This document shows positions 15,913 through 25,226 of a DNA stretch of 64,000 nt, one piece after another. A model generated the notes under the pieces. That model saw nothing but the letters and a program-made list of their open reading frames with translations, was not told the DNA's origin and searched no databases. The DNA comes from Mesorhizobium denitrificans (GTDB lineage Bacteria; Pseudomonadota; Alphaproteobacteria; Rhizobiales; Rhizobiaceae). Positions within the stretch are counted from its first letter, which is position 1. Each line of letters starts with the position of its first letter. A program made the position numbers and the translations under genes. The DNA lies in contig NZ_QURN01000006.1 in the NCBI RefSeq assembly GCF_003403035.1, forward strand, positions 248,001 to 312,000. The letters are read 5' to 3'.

Positions 15913-16932
15913 ATGAAGCTCATCTATCATTCCAATCCGCAAAAGAACTTTGGCGACGAACTCAATGTCGACCTCTGGCCGCGTCTGGCGCCGGATATGT
16001 TCGATGAAACGAGCCGCACCGGCTTTCTCGGCATAGGAACAATCGTCGGTCGCTCATTTGCAAATGTGGACCACCTCCACGTCTTTTCCAGCGGTGTCGG
16101 TTATGACTCGGTTGTCGATTGGAAGATGCCGCGCACCATCTGGTGTGTGCGCGGGCCGCTATCCGCAAAGGTGTTGGGCGCGGATGCCGATGCAGCGCTG
16201 ACCGATGGCGCTATACTCGCGCCAAATGTGCTCGGCATCGACTCTCGCAATGTCGAGCGGAAAGGTGTCGGCCTGATCCCGCATTGGGAATCGGAGCTTG
16301 AGGGCGGCTGGAAGGAAGCCGCAACTCTGGCCGACATGGAACTCATTACGCCGATTGACGACCCAGTAAACGTCTTTCAAGCCATCAACAGAAAGTCTTT
16401 GATCCTCACCGAATCTCTGCACGGTGCAATCGTAGCAGATGCGCTTGGCGTTCCGTGGCTTGCCATCGGCACCAGCGGCAATGTGTCCATATTCAAATGG
16501 ACCGATTGGGCGATGTCGTTGGGCGTCAAGCTGCGCATCTACCAGGTTCCTGCCCCAAGCGGGCGCGCCATCAGCAAGTTTGGGCGTTTTCGTTCAGCGA
16601 GTGCCGATCCTGTAATTCCCGACGCGGAATACGCAATCAACCACTACCGTGGGCCGGGCGAAGGAGGCGGCGGGCTTAGTAGCCTCAGATCGTTGTCGCG
16701 ATCCGCCAAAAAAACGCTGCTCGAAAATCAGCTCTGCGCGCAACTTCTCGGCTTTTCCCCTGTTGCCATGGCCGAGCGGCTTGCAGCGGTCGCGAAACAG
16801 GAGCCGCAATTGAGCGAGGCAGGCACGCGGGCGCGGCTAGCTGAAAGAATGCTCGAACGATTTCGCGCTTTGCAGACGGAGCAATTGGAATCGGGCTCCT
16901 CGCCGCGTTATCGCGACAACGCTTCGAGATAG
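15913..16932 (+). CDS. Polysaccharide pyruvyl transferase family protein
   Basis: A 339-residue protein of the CsaB/WcaK family (PF04230) that adds pyruvate ketals to sugars. The N-terminal NFGDELNVDLWPRL contains the family's GDE motif, and the central SLHGAIVADALGVPW matches the conserved SxHG site. It is co-directional with the flippase and convergent with the glycosyltransferase gene (25-base 3' overlap), so decoration of a surface polysaccharide is likely. Confidence 0.88.
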   Translation: MKLIYHSNPQKNFGDELNVDLWPRLAPDMFDETSRTGFLGIGTIVGRSFANVDHLHVFSSGVGYDSVVDWKMPRTIWCVRGPLSAKVLGADADAALTDGAILAPNVLGIDSRNVERKGVGLIPHWESELEGGWKEAATLADMELITPIDDPVNVFQAINRKSLILTESLHGAIVADALGVPWLAIGTSGNVSIFKWTDWAMSLGVKLRIYQVPAPSGRAISKFGRFRSASADPVIPDAEYAINHYRGPGEGGGGLSSLRSLSRSAKKTLLENQLCAQLLGFSPVAMAERLAAVAKQEPQLSEAGTRARLAERMLERFRALQTEQLESGSSPRYRDNASR

Positions 16933-18101
16933 CGCCGGGCAATCGTTTCGTAGTCCAGTTTCTTCAGGGCAACCGCTCCGGTTGTTTTCGCGTCTGCCCG
17001 CAGTTTTTCTGGGTCTTCATCCAGGACCTGTCGCAGCGTTTGCGCGATGGATTGGGGATCGTCGGATTCGGCCAATATGCCGAGCCCCGTTTTTATGACT
17101 TCGACGAACGGCACTCCAAAGCGAATGAAATCGGTCACCTTGTTGAACGAGGTTCCGTATTTATACAGCGTCGGATAATTCTTCCCACCGGCATATCCGA
17201 TGTCGGAAGCAGCCGTCAGCCATAGCGCTTCTTCCTTCGGCACGCGCGGGAAAAAGGCAACGTTGGACAATTCGGCGTTGCTTGCCTGCTCTTTCAGGCG
17301 TTCCGTTTCGCCGCCCGAACCAACTAGCAAAAGTCCAAGACGCGGATCGCTTTTCAGCAAGGCAACTGCATCAATAACCTTGTCGAGTGCGTTGGGAATG
17401 CCTTGCGATCCCGGATGGATCAGCACTTTGCGGCCTTCGCGCTGCCAGTCTTCTATTTGTTTTGCAGCGGCTCTGCCTGTTTCCGTAACGGGCCGTGTCG
17501 GCTGCGGCCCTGAAAGGTCGATGCCGTTTGGCGCGTAGATGAATTTGCCGGGGGTCAATCCTTTGCTGGCCATATAGGGCTCGGCGTGCTCAAGCAGGGA
17601 TGCCACCACGTCTGCATGCTCATAGGCATAGCTTTGTGCGAACCCGGCCAGCATCACGATTGGATGAAGCTTGGATTTTCCTGCAATCTCGGTGATGGAA
17701 AGCGGCCAGAGATCACGCACCTCAAAAGCCAGCTTCGCTCCGTATTTTTGCGCCAGCTTTCTAGCCGGATAGATCGCGAACGGATGCGGCGAGGAGACAA
17801 TAATTGCGTCGGGCTTCGCCTCCTGTACTGACTGCATGGCGCGGCAATAGTCCAGCATGTTCAAAAAGCGCGAAACGCCGTTCTCAGAATATTTGCGCGC
17901 AGGAAGCGAAAGATAGCGCACGCCGTCGATCATTTGCTCGGCTGGCAGGGGCTGGCCGGAAGTCAGAAGATGATGGAAGCGCGCAACAAAGATCGTTGTC
18001 TCATGGCCCATCGATGCCCAGTGGCGAGCAAGATAGTAGGAGCGCATCGCGGGCCCTATACCGGGTCCACCAGCATAGTGGTTGAAGTACCAAATATTCA
18101 T
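16908..18101 (-). CDS. Family 4 glycosyltransferase (WbuB-like)
   Basis: A 397-residue GT-B glycosyltransferase. The acceptor domain begins MNIWYFNHYAGGPG. The donor domain has the PNGIDLS turn, HPGSQGIPNALD and LLLVGSGGETERLK, as in WbuB-type enzymes. The ATG at 18101 is used; a TTG one codon earlier is possible. It is co-oriented with the aminotransferase-acetyltransferase-sugar transferase genes, and probably adds the next sugar to the lipid-linked glycan. Confidence 0.88.
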   Translation of the reverse strand: MNIWYFNHYAGGPGIGPAMRSYYLARHWASMGHETTIFVARFHHLLTSGQPLPAEQMIDGVRYLSLPARKYSENGVSRFLNMLDYCRAMQSVQEAKPDAIIVSSPHPFAIYPARKLAQKYGAKLAFEVRDLWPLSITEIAGKSKLHPIVMLAGFAQSYAYEHADVVASLLEHAEPYMASKGLTPGKFIYAPNGIDLSGPQPTRPVTETGRAAAKQIEDWQREGRKVLIHPGSQGIPNALDKVIDAVALLKSDPRLGLLLVGSGGETERLKEQASNAELSNVAFFPRVPKEEALWLTAASDIGYAGGKNYPTLYKYGTSFNKVTDFIRFGVPFVEVIKTGLGILAESDDPQSIAQTLRQVLDEDPEKLRADAKTTGAVALKKLDYETIARRYLEALSR

Positions 18102-18209
18102 CAATAGCCAATCTGGAAAATACGAGCGCTACCTCGATGTCAGTCTGTGCTCCTTCGGGGCCTGGAGCGTGAGGGGTATGGAACAGATAAACCTGATCCG
18201 AAAGACCAA

Positions 18210-19424
18210 TTAATCGCTTTTTGCCTGTGCGAGTTGAAGAATGGTGGTGATCCCCACAGAAGCCTTCTCCATTTCAGCCTCGGTCAGTGTCGGATGCACA
18301 AGAAACATGATGCTTGTTTCGCCGAGTTCATGCGCAATCGCAAACGGTTTGCTCGGTCTCCACGGTGTGCCGTCAAATGCGCGCTCAAGATAAACCTCCG
18401 AGCACGAGCCTTGATAGCAAGGAACATCGAACTCATTGATTTCTTTAATGATTCTGTCGCGAGACCAGCCATCGTCCAGATTTTCCGGGCGCACATAGGC
18501 GTAAAGCTTATAGAAAGCGTGGTGCGAGTTGTTTCCCATCGAGTGCTTGTCAGCCAGCGTCGGAACGCGGACGGCGCCATTCTTGCCCGCAAAGCGCGCA
18601 AGCGCGTCAATAAGAACTCCGGCATTTGCCGTTCTCGCGGCTTTCCATTTTGGCATCCTCGCCAACTGGATGCGCCCGATCGCAGCCTGCATTTCCGTCA
18701 GCCGCCAGTTGGTCCCAAAGCTTTCATGGACCCAGCGGAAGCCGGGCGGATGCTTGCGCTCATAGACCGCTTCCCAGCTTTTTCCGTGATCTTTGAACGA
18801 CCACATGTGTGACCAGAAATCGCGGTTGTCGGTTGTCACCATGCCGCCTTCGCCGCCGGTGGTAATGATCTTGTCCTGACAGAAAGACCAGGCTCCGATA
18901 TGTCCAATCGAGCCAACCGACCGACCTTTATATTGCGCGCCATGGGCCTGCGCGCAGTCCTCGATCACCTTGAAGCCGTGCCGCTCGGCAAGGTCCATGA
19001 TCGGGTCCATATCGCAGGGCCAGCCTGCCAGATGGACGGGTATCACCGCCTTCGTGCGCTCGGTCAGCACCGCTGCAATCGTCTCGGCGGTAATATTGCC
19101 ACTGTCGCGGTCGACCTCGGCGAACACCGGCGTCGCGCCCGCGTTCACAACGCATGAAACCGAAGCCAGAAAAGTGCGCGGCGTGACGATCACTTCATCG
19201 CCGGGCTTTATCCCGATGGCGTGAAGCGCAAGGTCGAGCGCAAGCGTTCCATTGCCCAGCGCGATAGCGAATTTCGATCCGGCCCAATCGGCGAATTCAC
19301 GCTCGAACTGGCGGCATTCCTCGCCGGTCCAATAGTTGACCCTATTGGATCGCAGGACGCTCGAAACGGCGTCGATCTCTTCTTCTGTGAATGAAGGCCA
19401 AGGCGAAAAGGGTGTGTTGAGCAT
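18210..19424 (-). CDS. DegT/DnrJ/EryC1/StrS-family sugar aminotransferase
   Basis: A 404-residue PLP-dependent enzyme that transaminates a nucleotide keto-sugar. The PLP lysine is K185 in SFCQDKIITTGGEGG; D156 in IEDCAQAHGA contacts the cofactor ring nitrogen; GNGTLALDLAL is the cofactor phosphate site. The ATG at 19424 is chosen because upstream in-frame sequence would overlap the acetyltransferase gene. With its neighbours it gives the aminotransferase, acetyltransferase and phosphosugar-transferase set of a bacillosamine-like pathway (PglE/PglD/PglC), but no sugar 4,6-dehydratase (PglF) is in the window. Confidence 0.9.
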   Translation of the reverse strand: MLNTPFSPWPSFTEEEIDAVSSVLRSNRVNYWTGEECRQFEREFADWAGSKFAIALGNGTLALDLALHAIGIKPGDEVIVTPRTFLASVSCVVNAGATPVFAEVDRDSGNITAETIAAVLTERTKAVIPVHLAGWPCDMDPIMDLAERHGFKVIEDCAQAHGAQYKGRSVGSIGHIGAWSFCQDKIITTGGEGGMVTTDNRDFWSHMWSFKDHGKSWEAVYERKHPPGFRWVHESFGTNWRLTEMQAAIGRIQLARMPKWKAARTANAGVLIDALARFAGKNGAVRVPTLADKHSMGNNSHHAFYKLYAYVRPENLDDGWSRDRIIKEINEFDVPCYQGSCSEVYLERAFDGTPWRPSKPFAIAHELGETSIMFLVHPTLTEAEMEKASVGITTILQLAQAKSD

Positions 19425-19431
19425 AGTCGAC

Positions 19432-20046
19432 TTATTTTCCCAAAGCTCGCGCAGGCACGCCGACATAGGTTTGCGCACCCGGAAGGTTTCCGACGACGGC
19501 TGCGCCGACGCCGATCACCGCATCCGCGCCGATCCGTACTCGTTGCCGCACGGAGCAACCGGTGCCGAGCCAGACTCGCTCACCTGTTGTAACCTCGCCG
19601 GACAATGTAGCGCCGGGTGCGATGTGGTTGGCTAATCCAATCTTGCAATCATGGTCAATGCTGACGCGCGTGTTGACGATTGTTGCATCGCCAATTTTCG
19701 CATCCGTCCCGATCACAGCCGCGCGTCCCACAAACACCCCATTGCCAATTTCCGCGCTTCTGCTGATTTGCACTGAAGGGTGGATGATACTAACCTGTTT
19801 GAGGCCATGACGGCCTATTTCGTCAAACAAGCGCAGCCGAAGCGTATTGTTGCCAACCGCTGCAATAGCCTCGGGCCACTCCGTCGCGAACTCGCCTAGC
19901 GATGAGAACGGCCCCAGAATTTTCGCAGACGGGTCACCCGTGGCATCGTCGAGAAACGCGATTTCCTCATAGCCGCAATCGAGCGCTACGTCGGCGACGG
20001 ATCGGCCATGTCCGCCAAAGCCGAGAACGAGAAGCTTTCTGGTCAT
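19432..20046 (-). CDS. NeuD/PglD-family sugar O/N-acyltransferase
   Basis: A 204-residue protein with an N-terminal Rossmann-like substrate domain (KLLVLGFGGHGRSVADVA) and a C-terminal left-handed beta-helix of hexapeptide repeats. The likely catalytic base is H132 in VSIDHDCKIG. The family acetylates UDP-4-amino-sugars or sialic acid. The ATG at 20046 precedes the Rossmann motif directly. It is encoded between the initiating sugar transferase and the aminotransferase with short gaps. Confidence 0.9.
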   Translation of the reverse strand: MTRKLLVLGFGGHGRSVADVALDCGYEEIAFLDDATGDPSAKILGPFSSLGEFATEWPEAIAAVGNNTLRLRLFDEIGRHGLKQVSIIHPSVQISRSAEIGNGVFVGRAAVIGTDAKIGDATIVNTRVSIDHDCKIGLANHIAPGATLSGEVTTGERVWLGTGCSVRQRVRIGADAVIGVGAAVVGNLPGAQTYVGVPARALGK

Positions 20047-20059
20047 GATGCGATCTGGT

Positions 20060-20653
20060 TCAGCGCGTGTTGCCTGCAAATGGTTTCATTGTGGCTTCCC
20101 CTTGTGCTGAAATATCCGAACGCTTCAGCACGCGAATGAAGGTTAGCGCGAGAATCTTGATATCCAGCCAAAATGATTGATTGTCGACATACCAAACGTC
20201 GAGTTCGAATTTTTCAGGCCAGGAAATGGCATTGCGCCCATTGATTTGTGCCCAGCCGGTTATGCCGGGGCGCACTTCATGGCGGCGCGCCTGAAAGGCG
20301 GAATAGAGCGGCAAATACTCCATGAGTAGGGGGCGGGGCCCCACAAGGCTCATGTCGCCTTTCAGCACGTTCCAAAGCTCCGGCAACTCATCAAGACTCG
20401 TGGATCGCAGAAAACGCCCAAAGGCGGTGAGTCGCTCGCTATCCGGCAAAGCTTTACCATCGGCGCCGTGTGCGGCAATCATGGTGCGAAACTTGACCAT
20501 TTCGAATGGAGCGCCGTTCAAGCCCGGTCGTTGCTGACGAAAGAAAACGGGACTGCCGAGCTTGCGGCGCACCATTATTGAAACGAGCACAAAAACAGGC
20601 GCCAGAACAATAAGCGCCACAAGCGACACCAAAATATCGAAAACGCGTTTCAT
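20060..20653 (-). CDS. Initiating sugar-1-phosphate transferase (PglC-like, bacterial sugar transferase)
   Basis: A 197-residue monotopic phosphoglycosyl transferase. A single N-terminal re-entrant helix (residues 5-30) is followed by FRQQRPGLNG, MVKFRTM, the catalytic D88-E89 in TSLDELPELWNV, and GDMSLVGPRPLL. The minimal length fits PglC rather than the long WbaP type. It would transfer a phospho-sugar to undecaprenyl phosphate, starting glycan assembly for the neighbouring glycosyltransferase and flippase. Confidence 0.92.
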   Translation of the reverse strand: MKRVFDILVSLVALIVLAPVFVLVSIMVRRKLGSPVFFRQQRPGLNGAPFEMVKFRTMIAAHGADGKALPDSERLTAFGRFLRSTSLDELPELWNVLKGDMSLVGPRPLLMEYLPLYSAFQARRHEVRPGITGWAQINGRNAISWPEKFELDVWYVDNQSFWLDIKILALTFIRVLKRSDISAQGEATMKPFAGNTR

Positions 20654-20796
20654 CAAGCCACTATCGCACCGGGTTTTGAAAAGTTCGACGCATGATGCTG
20701 GCATAGCGCTGCGGTGGCGACCCGGCAACCTTAACCTGTCAAGCTGGTGCGGGGCTTTCTTGATTTACCCGGAGAGGGCCCCGGACAGGGTTCGTC

Positions 20797-21201
20797 TCAG
20801 TGCAACATGTTGCTGACCGGGGTCAGCCTGTAGTGGCTGAGCCAATTGAGGCCGAGATGATCGGCAACAACTTGCCAAAGCTCGCCATCACCTTGCTCTC
20901 TGCGGTCGAGTTCGAGCCTATCAAGCGCCTCTTGTATCTGGGCGAGTGTTTCTGGTTCATCGGAGCGATAGCTGATTGACTGCATCACGCTAACCGCTTC
21001 TTCGCCAAGGTAAGCGTGCGTCGCCTTCATGAGTTCGGTGCTGATTTTTTCGGTGACTGTGCTTGGGACCGTGTCCTTCTCAAGCGGTAGCTCTATCGCG
21101 ATGTGTTTTCGCTGGTCCCATGACGCACGCAGACTCTTGCCCTTGAGAGAATACACCAGTGCGAATAGCTGTTGTGCCGACAATTCCAATCCGCGCTTCA
21201 T
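20797..21201 (-). CDS. Hypothetical protein, unknown family
   Basis: A 134-residue soluble protein beginning MKRGLELSAQQLFALVYSL, without signal peptide or membrane helix. The middle is acidic and helical (SDEPETLAQIQEALDRLELDR) and the end is LGLNWLSHYRLTPVSNMLH. I do not recognise a family. It stands alone between the polysaccharide genes and a broken transporter gene, in a region with signs of decay, so transferred or orphan status is possible. Confidence 0.55.
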   Translation of the reverse strand: MKRGLELSAQQLFALVYSLKGKSLRASWDQRKHIAIELPLEKDTVPSTVTEKISTELMKATHAYLGEEAVSVMQSISYRSDEPETLAQIQEALDRLELDRREQGDGELWQVVADHLGLNWLSHYRLTPVSNMLH

Positions 21202-21543
21202 GCTGCCTGACTCCTTCCATATTGAGTTGGCCAGCGCAATTTTGGGCGCACTTACACCTCAGTAAGTCAGCGACGCGACTTACTCGAACTGCTTGTGTCT
21301 AAATGATTTTTTGCGTTGGCCTGCTCGAAAAAGATCGTTTGAATTCGTTCTTCTTGGACCCGTTGAATGCAATGATGCCTAAAATTAGCACCGAGATTTA
21401 GCCCCAATTGTCGGCTGCTGCACAATCTCAAAGCATGTTGCTATTTTTTTTGAGTCTTTTCGCAAATGATAGGCGAGTGGCCGCCTGCGCGAGTGCGCAT
21501 GAGGTGAAACTCGAATTAAGATCAATTGCTGCTCAGTCGCGCA
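21202..21543. other. Intergenic stretch without recognisable gene
   Basis: This 342-base gap looks richer in A/T than its neighbours. It holds one inverted repeat (AGTAAGTC at 21261-21268 and GACTTACT at 21277-21284, 8-base loop) and a T-run near 21447, but no convincing reading frame on either strand. It lies between an orphan gene and a truncated MFS gene and may be decayed sequence. Confidence 0.5.
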
Positions 21544-22680
21544 CTATCGGGCGATCTGTTCTGCCGAACGCAGCTTGTCGGCATCCTTCACAAATTTCCA
21601 TGCAGCGAAAAACGTCGCTGCCGAGGCACATAGCAGAGCGATTGGAATAATTCCGAGTGCTGCGTGCAGCCCTGCTGCACGGAATACTTCTTCCATCGTT
21701 GGAGAGTTCGCAGCCAATTGCGCCTTCAATGCAAAATGATCTGAGAGCAGCCCGACGGCCACCGGTCCCAGCGATCCACCGATCAAAGTGGAGGCAGAAA
21801 TGAACATCGACATTGATGTCGCGCGCAGCTCTGCAGGAATCACGTCGTGGAGTGCTGGGTATAAGCAGACGTATAGCGGAAATTGCAGCAGCCAGCCCAA
21901 AGCAAACAAGGCGACGAACAATTGCACATGCTCGACGCTCACCAGCAGCGCGCAGACGATAAGTGCGGCGGAGGCGATGAAACTGAACGCCGCCATAAGA
22001 ATGCGACCTCTGCGATAAGAAGCCTGCAAATTGTCTGCGATCCAGCCGCCGGCGGTCAAACCAATCAGGCCAGTCACGCCAACGATCAGCCCCGTATACA
22101 TGCCGGCCTGTTGCAGATTGACGCCGAAATGACGCTGCAACAGCGGCACCAGAAATGCGTTGGTTCCAAAAGTTACGAAGCTGCAGGCGATGCCCGCCAA
22201 TGCTATGCTCCAGAATGTCGGCACGGCGAAAATAGCTCTGAACGGCCTCTTTATGGTGAGGCTTTCCTTTTTGGGCGCGCCGGGGATGGATCCACTCAGC
22301 GAGAATATCAAAAACGCCAGGATGATACCGGGCACAAACGAAAGCAGGAATGGCGCGCGCCAGCTATTGAAATGATGGGCTATCGCGCCCACGGTCGTAA
22401 AAGCAAGAAGTGAACCGAGCGGGATTCCCAGCATATATATGCCCGTAGGTTTCGCTCGTTGTTCTGATGGGAAAAGCCCGCTGATTATGGACGTTGCTGC
22501 CGGTGCGAGCGTTGCTTCTCCGATACCCACGCCCACCCGCGTAATCAGAAAGGCTGGGAAGCTCCACGCAAAGCCACTCAGCGCAGAAAAAAAGCTCCAG
22601 AAAAGCATTCCTGAACCCATTAACCGCACGCGAGAAGTCAAGTCTGCGAGCCTGTGAAATCGGCCGAATTGTGCACCATT
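21544..22680 (-). pseudogene. MFS transporter lacking its N-terminal helices (spinster-like)
   Basis: The frame encodes the MFS part from motif A onward (RLADLTSRVRLMGSGMLFWS), then VGIGEATLAPAATSII and ten or so helices to the C-terminus. A normal member has about 80 more residues (helices 1-2) before motif A. Here the frame runs back only to a TGA at 22681-22683, no other frame upstream encodes the missing part, and a lipoprotein gene begins immediately beyond. No start codon in a good context is present (TTG at 22641 is the first plausible). I read this as a 5'-truncated, non-functional gene. Confidence 0.75.
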
Positions 22681-22746
22681 TCAGACCAGCAGATTCATCA
22701 CGGTGAGATTTTGGCTTTGGCGAAATAAATAGCGCTTCGCTGACGC

Positions 22747-23082
22747 TTATGGGTTCGTGCCTTGCAGTTCTTTGGGAAATGGCTGGCTTGAGCACTGCAA
22801 ATGAATCTCACGGTCCAGTTGCTTTCGTTCCTTTGCCTGATGCTCCTTGCCAGCCGCCGCAAGCCCTAAGCCATATGGGCCGAGCACAGCGCCCGCCGAC
22901 CAATAAATGCGTTGCTCACCAGCGTCATAGTCCAGCGCCGCTTTGCGCATTTTCTCGCACTCCGGCGTTTGCCATTTTGGGTCTTGCTGGGAAAGCCCGG
23001 CAACGTAGTCCGTGGGCGACGTGGCGCAACCAGGCAATATGCAGATCAGCGAGAAAGCAATCGCCTGCGAGATGCGTGTCAT
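22747..23082 (-). CDS. Putative lipoprotein, unknown function
   Basis: A 111-residue protein with a lipoprotein signal peptide: MTRISQAIAFSLICILPGC, lipidated Cys19. The mature part has QDPKWQTPECEKMRKAALDYD and a glycine-rich hydrophobic patch (SAGAVLGPYGLGLAAAGKEHQAK). The ATG at 23082 is chosen for the signal peptide. Proteins with a similar layout occur as uncharacterised lipoproteins in Rhizobiales. It is divergent from the sensor kinase gene with a 56-base gap. Confidence 0.75.
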   Translation of the reverse strand: MTRISQAIAFSLICILPGCATSPTDYVAGLSQQDPKWQTPECEKMRKAALDYDAGEQRIYWSAGAVLGPYGLGLAAAGKEHQAKERKQLDREIHLQCSSQPFPKELQGTNP

Positions 23083-23138
23083 AAGCCTGCGCCTTTGTGC
23101 CGGGATAAAACGAGCCAATCGAAACGTTCTCCTCGTAT

Positions 23139-24539
23139 ATGTATTTAAAGCGCGCTCTCGATGCATGGAACAGTTTGACCCTTGCACGCCAGTTTTTGCT
23201 GGCCGGTGGCATGGTATTTCTGTTGGCCATGTTCGTCATTGGAAATCTTGTCTCCAGACAGATTGAAGAGGCGGTTACGCGCAATTCCGCGGCATCGACC
23301 GCGCTCTATGTCGATAGCGTGATTGCGCCGTTGCTGCCCGATATGCAGCGAGCGGAAACGCTTGACGATTTTGTCGTTCGCGCTCTGGACGAAACCTTAT
23401 CGCAGGGCGCTCTTGGGCGACGCCTTCTCTCTTTCAAGCTGTGGAAGCGGGACGGAACAATTCTCTACGCCAAGGACAAGAACCTTGTCGGTCGCAAGTT
23501 TCCGCCTGGCGACGAGTTGAGCGCTGCGTGGAATGGTCAGTTTGTTGCCAAACTGGACCAATTGCATGGTGCTGAAAGCGAAGCAGAACAGCAGAGCGCG
23601 GAGCCGTTGCTGGAGATTTACAATCCTGTTCTTCAGCCGTGGTCAGGTGATGTAGTAGCCGTTTCAGAGTTTTACGAGATCGCTACGGATTTCAAACGCG
23701 ATCTGGAGGCTGCCAAGCTGCGAAGCTGGTTCGTTGTGTGTGGCAGCGCGCTGCTCATATTCGCGATCCTGTCGATCATCGTGTTTCGCGGCAGTCGCAC
23801 TATCGAAAGCCAGCGCCGCTCCCTGGCTTCGCGTGTTGGCGAATTATCCGGTCTGCTGGAACAGAATAGACATTTGCGCCAGCGCGTGCAGCGGGCATCG
23901 CAACGGGCTTCAGCGCATAATGAGCGCTATCTGCGCCGCGTTGGAGCGGAGCTTCATGATGGTCCGGCGCAATTGCTGGCATTCGCCTCGCTGCGTCTGG
24001 AAAGTCCAAATCTCTTGGGGTCTGCGCGCAAGCCCCCTGAAAGCGCCAAGGAAATCAATCTCATCAAGTCGAGTCTCGACGAGGCGATGGATGAAATTCG
24101 CAATATCTGCAACGGGTTGGTGTTGCCAAAGGTCGAGACGGCAAAACTGCCTGAAGTTTTGCGCATGGCGGTAGATGCTCATGTACGTCGCACCGGCTCG
24201 CTGGTCGATCTCAATATTACCGAACCGTCGCTAATGCTCGTCCCATCCGAGAAAATCTGCATCTACCGTTTCGTTCAGGAAACCTTGAACAACACTTATC
24301 GGCACGCGCCCGGCGCGCGCGCCTCGGTTACCCAAACCGTTGAAGACAACCGGTTGGTGATCGCGGTTACAGATTTGGGATCGGGCTTTGATGTATCGGA
24401 CACCCGTCCCGAGGCTCTCGGGCTCGCCGGTCTGCGCGAACGTGTCGAAAGTCTCGGCGGTGAATTTTGCCTGAAATCCTCCCCGCAGGGAACGACCGTC
24501 ACAATGGCAATACCGGTTGAGGAGCACGCAACTGCATGA
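23139..24539 (+). CDS. Membrane sensor histidine kinase (NarX/HisKA_3 type)
   Basis: A 466-residue kinase. Transmembrane helices at about 18-37 and 197-217 flank a 160-residue periplasmic sensor region. A coiled coil (220-262) leads to the HisKA_3 domain with phospho-accepting H273 in ELHDGPAQLL. The HATPase_c domain has the N box (FVQETLNNTYRHA), G1 (VTDLGSGFD) and G2 (LGLAGLRERVESLGG). It overlaps its cognate LuxR-type regulator by 4 bases (ATGA). The signal is unknown. Confidence 0.93.
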   Translation: MYLKRALDAWNSLTLARQFLLAGGMVFLLAMFVIGNLVSRQIEEAVTRNSAASTALYVDSVIAPLLPDMQRAETLDDFVVRALDETLSQGALGRRLLSFKLWKRDGTILYAKDKNLVGRKFPPGDELSAAWNGQFVAKLDQLHGAESEAEQQSAEPLLEIYNPVLQPWSGDVVAVSEFYEIATDFKRDLEAAKLRSWFVVCGSALLIFAILSIIVFRGSRTIESQRRSLASRVGELSGLLEQNRHLRQRVQRASQRASAHNERYLRRVGAELHDGPAQLLAFASLRLESPNLLGSARKPPESAKEINLIKSSLDEAMDEIRNICNGLVLPKVETAKLPEVLRMAVDAHVRRTGSLVDLNITEPSLMLVPSEKICIYRFVQETLNNTYRHAPGARASVTQTVEDNRLVIAVTDLGSGFDVSDTRPEALGLAGLRERVESLGGEFCLKSSPQGTTVTMAIPVEEHATA

Positions 24540-25183
24540 ACAGAAAGCTGCGCGTTGCAATCGTAGATGATCATCCGCTGTTTCGCGCCGGCGTGGCGCG
24601 CAGCTTGGAGGAAACCGGTGACTTCGAGATTTTGGGGGAGGGCAGTACTGCCGACGATGCGAAGCGTCTCGCGCAGGATTTGCGCCCCGACATTCTGCTG
24701 CTGGATGTCTCCCTGCCGGGTGGTGGACTGAACGTGGTACAGCCGATCATCGCCGAAAACCCGTCGCAAAAGATCGTCATGCTCACCGTCTCCGAGAGTA
24801 ATGAGGATATATCGAAAGCTCTGACGAGCGGAGCCTACGGCTACATATTGAAGGGGATCGGCTCACGCAGCCTTGTCGAGATTCTAAAGCGCGTTTCCGA
24901 AGGCGAGCAATATCTGTCGCCTGTTCTTTCTGCGCGGCTCTTGTCGGGAATTGGAAAACAATCTGACGAAGCGCGAAGCGGCATTCAGCATTTAACCAGG
25001 CGCGAAAGCGAAATTCTCGAACTGGTTGGGTTGGGCTTGAGCAACAAGGTTATTGCCGGTCGCCTCGAACTTGAGGAAAAGACGATCAAGCATCACATGA
25101 CACGCATTCTATCGAAGCTTGGCGTTACAAATCGAACCGAAGCTGCCTTGATGCTACGGGACACGAGAGACGCGCAGCAGTAA
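24536..25183 (+). CDS. NarL/LuxR-family response regulator
   Basis: A 215-residue regulator: receiver with D11/D12 (IVDDHPLFRAG), phospho-acceptor D57 (LLLDVSLPGG) and the lysine in ILKGIG, then a LuxR-type HTH (LTRRESEILELVGLGLSNKVIA, ending IKHHMTRILSKLGVTNRTEA, cited in parts). It is translationally coupled to the kinase upstream. The likely target may be the convergent Gly/Asp-rich protein or the divergent lipoprotein, but no binding site is evident. Confidence 0.93.
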   Translation: MNRKLRVAIVDDHPLFRAGVARSLEETGDFEILGEGSTADDAKRLAQDLRPDILLLDVSLPGGGLNVVQPIIAENPSQKIVMLTVSESNEDISKALTSGAYGYILKGIGSRSLVEILKRVSEGEQYLSPVLSARLLSGIGKQSDEARSGIQHLTRRESEILELVGLGLSNKVIAGRLELEEKTIKHHMTRILSKLGVTNRTEAALMLRDTRDAQQ

Positions 25184-25190
25184 CGCAAAG

Positions 25191-25211
25191 AGGCGGGCCA
25201 TTTGCCCGCCC
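25191..25211. terminator. GC-rich hairpin between convergent genes
   Basis: GGCGGGC (25192-25198) and GCCCGCC (25204-25210) with a 5-base loop lie between the response regulator and the Gly/Asp-rich protein gene. There is no clear T-run, so termination strength is uncertain. Confidence 0.5.
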
Positions 25212-25226
25212 CTGGACATCGTCAAA

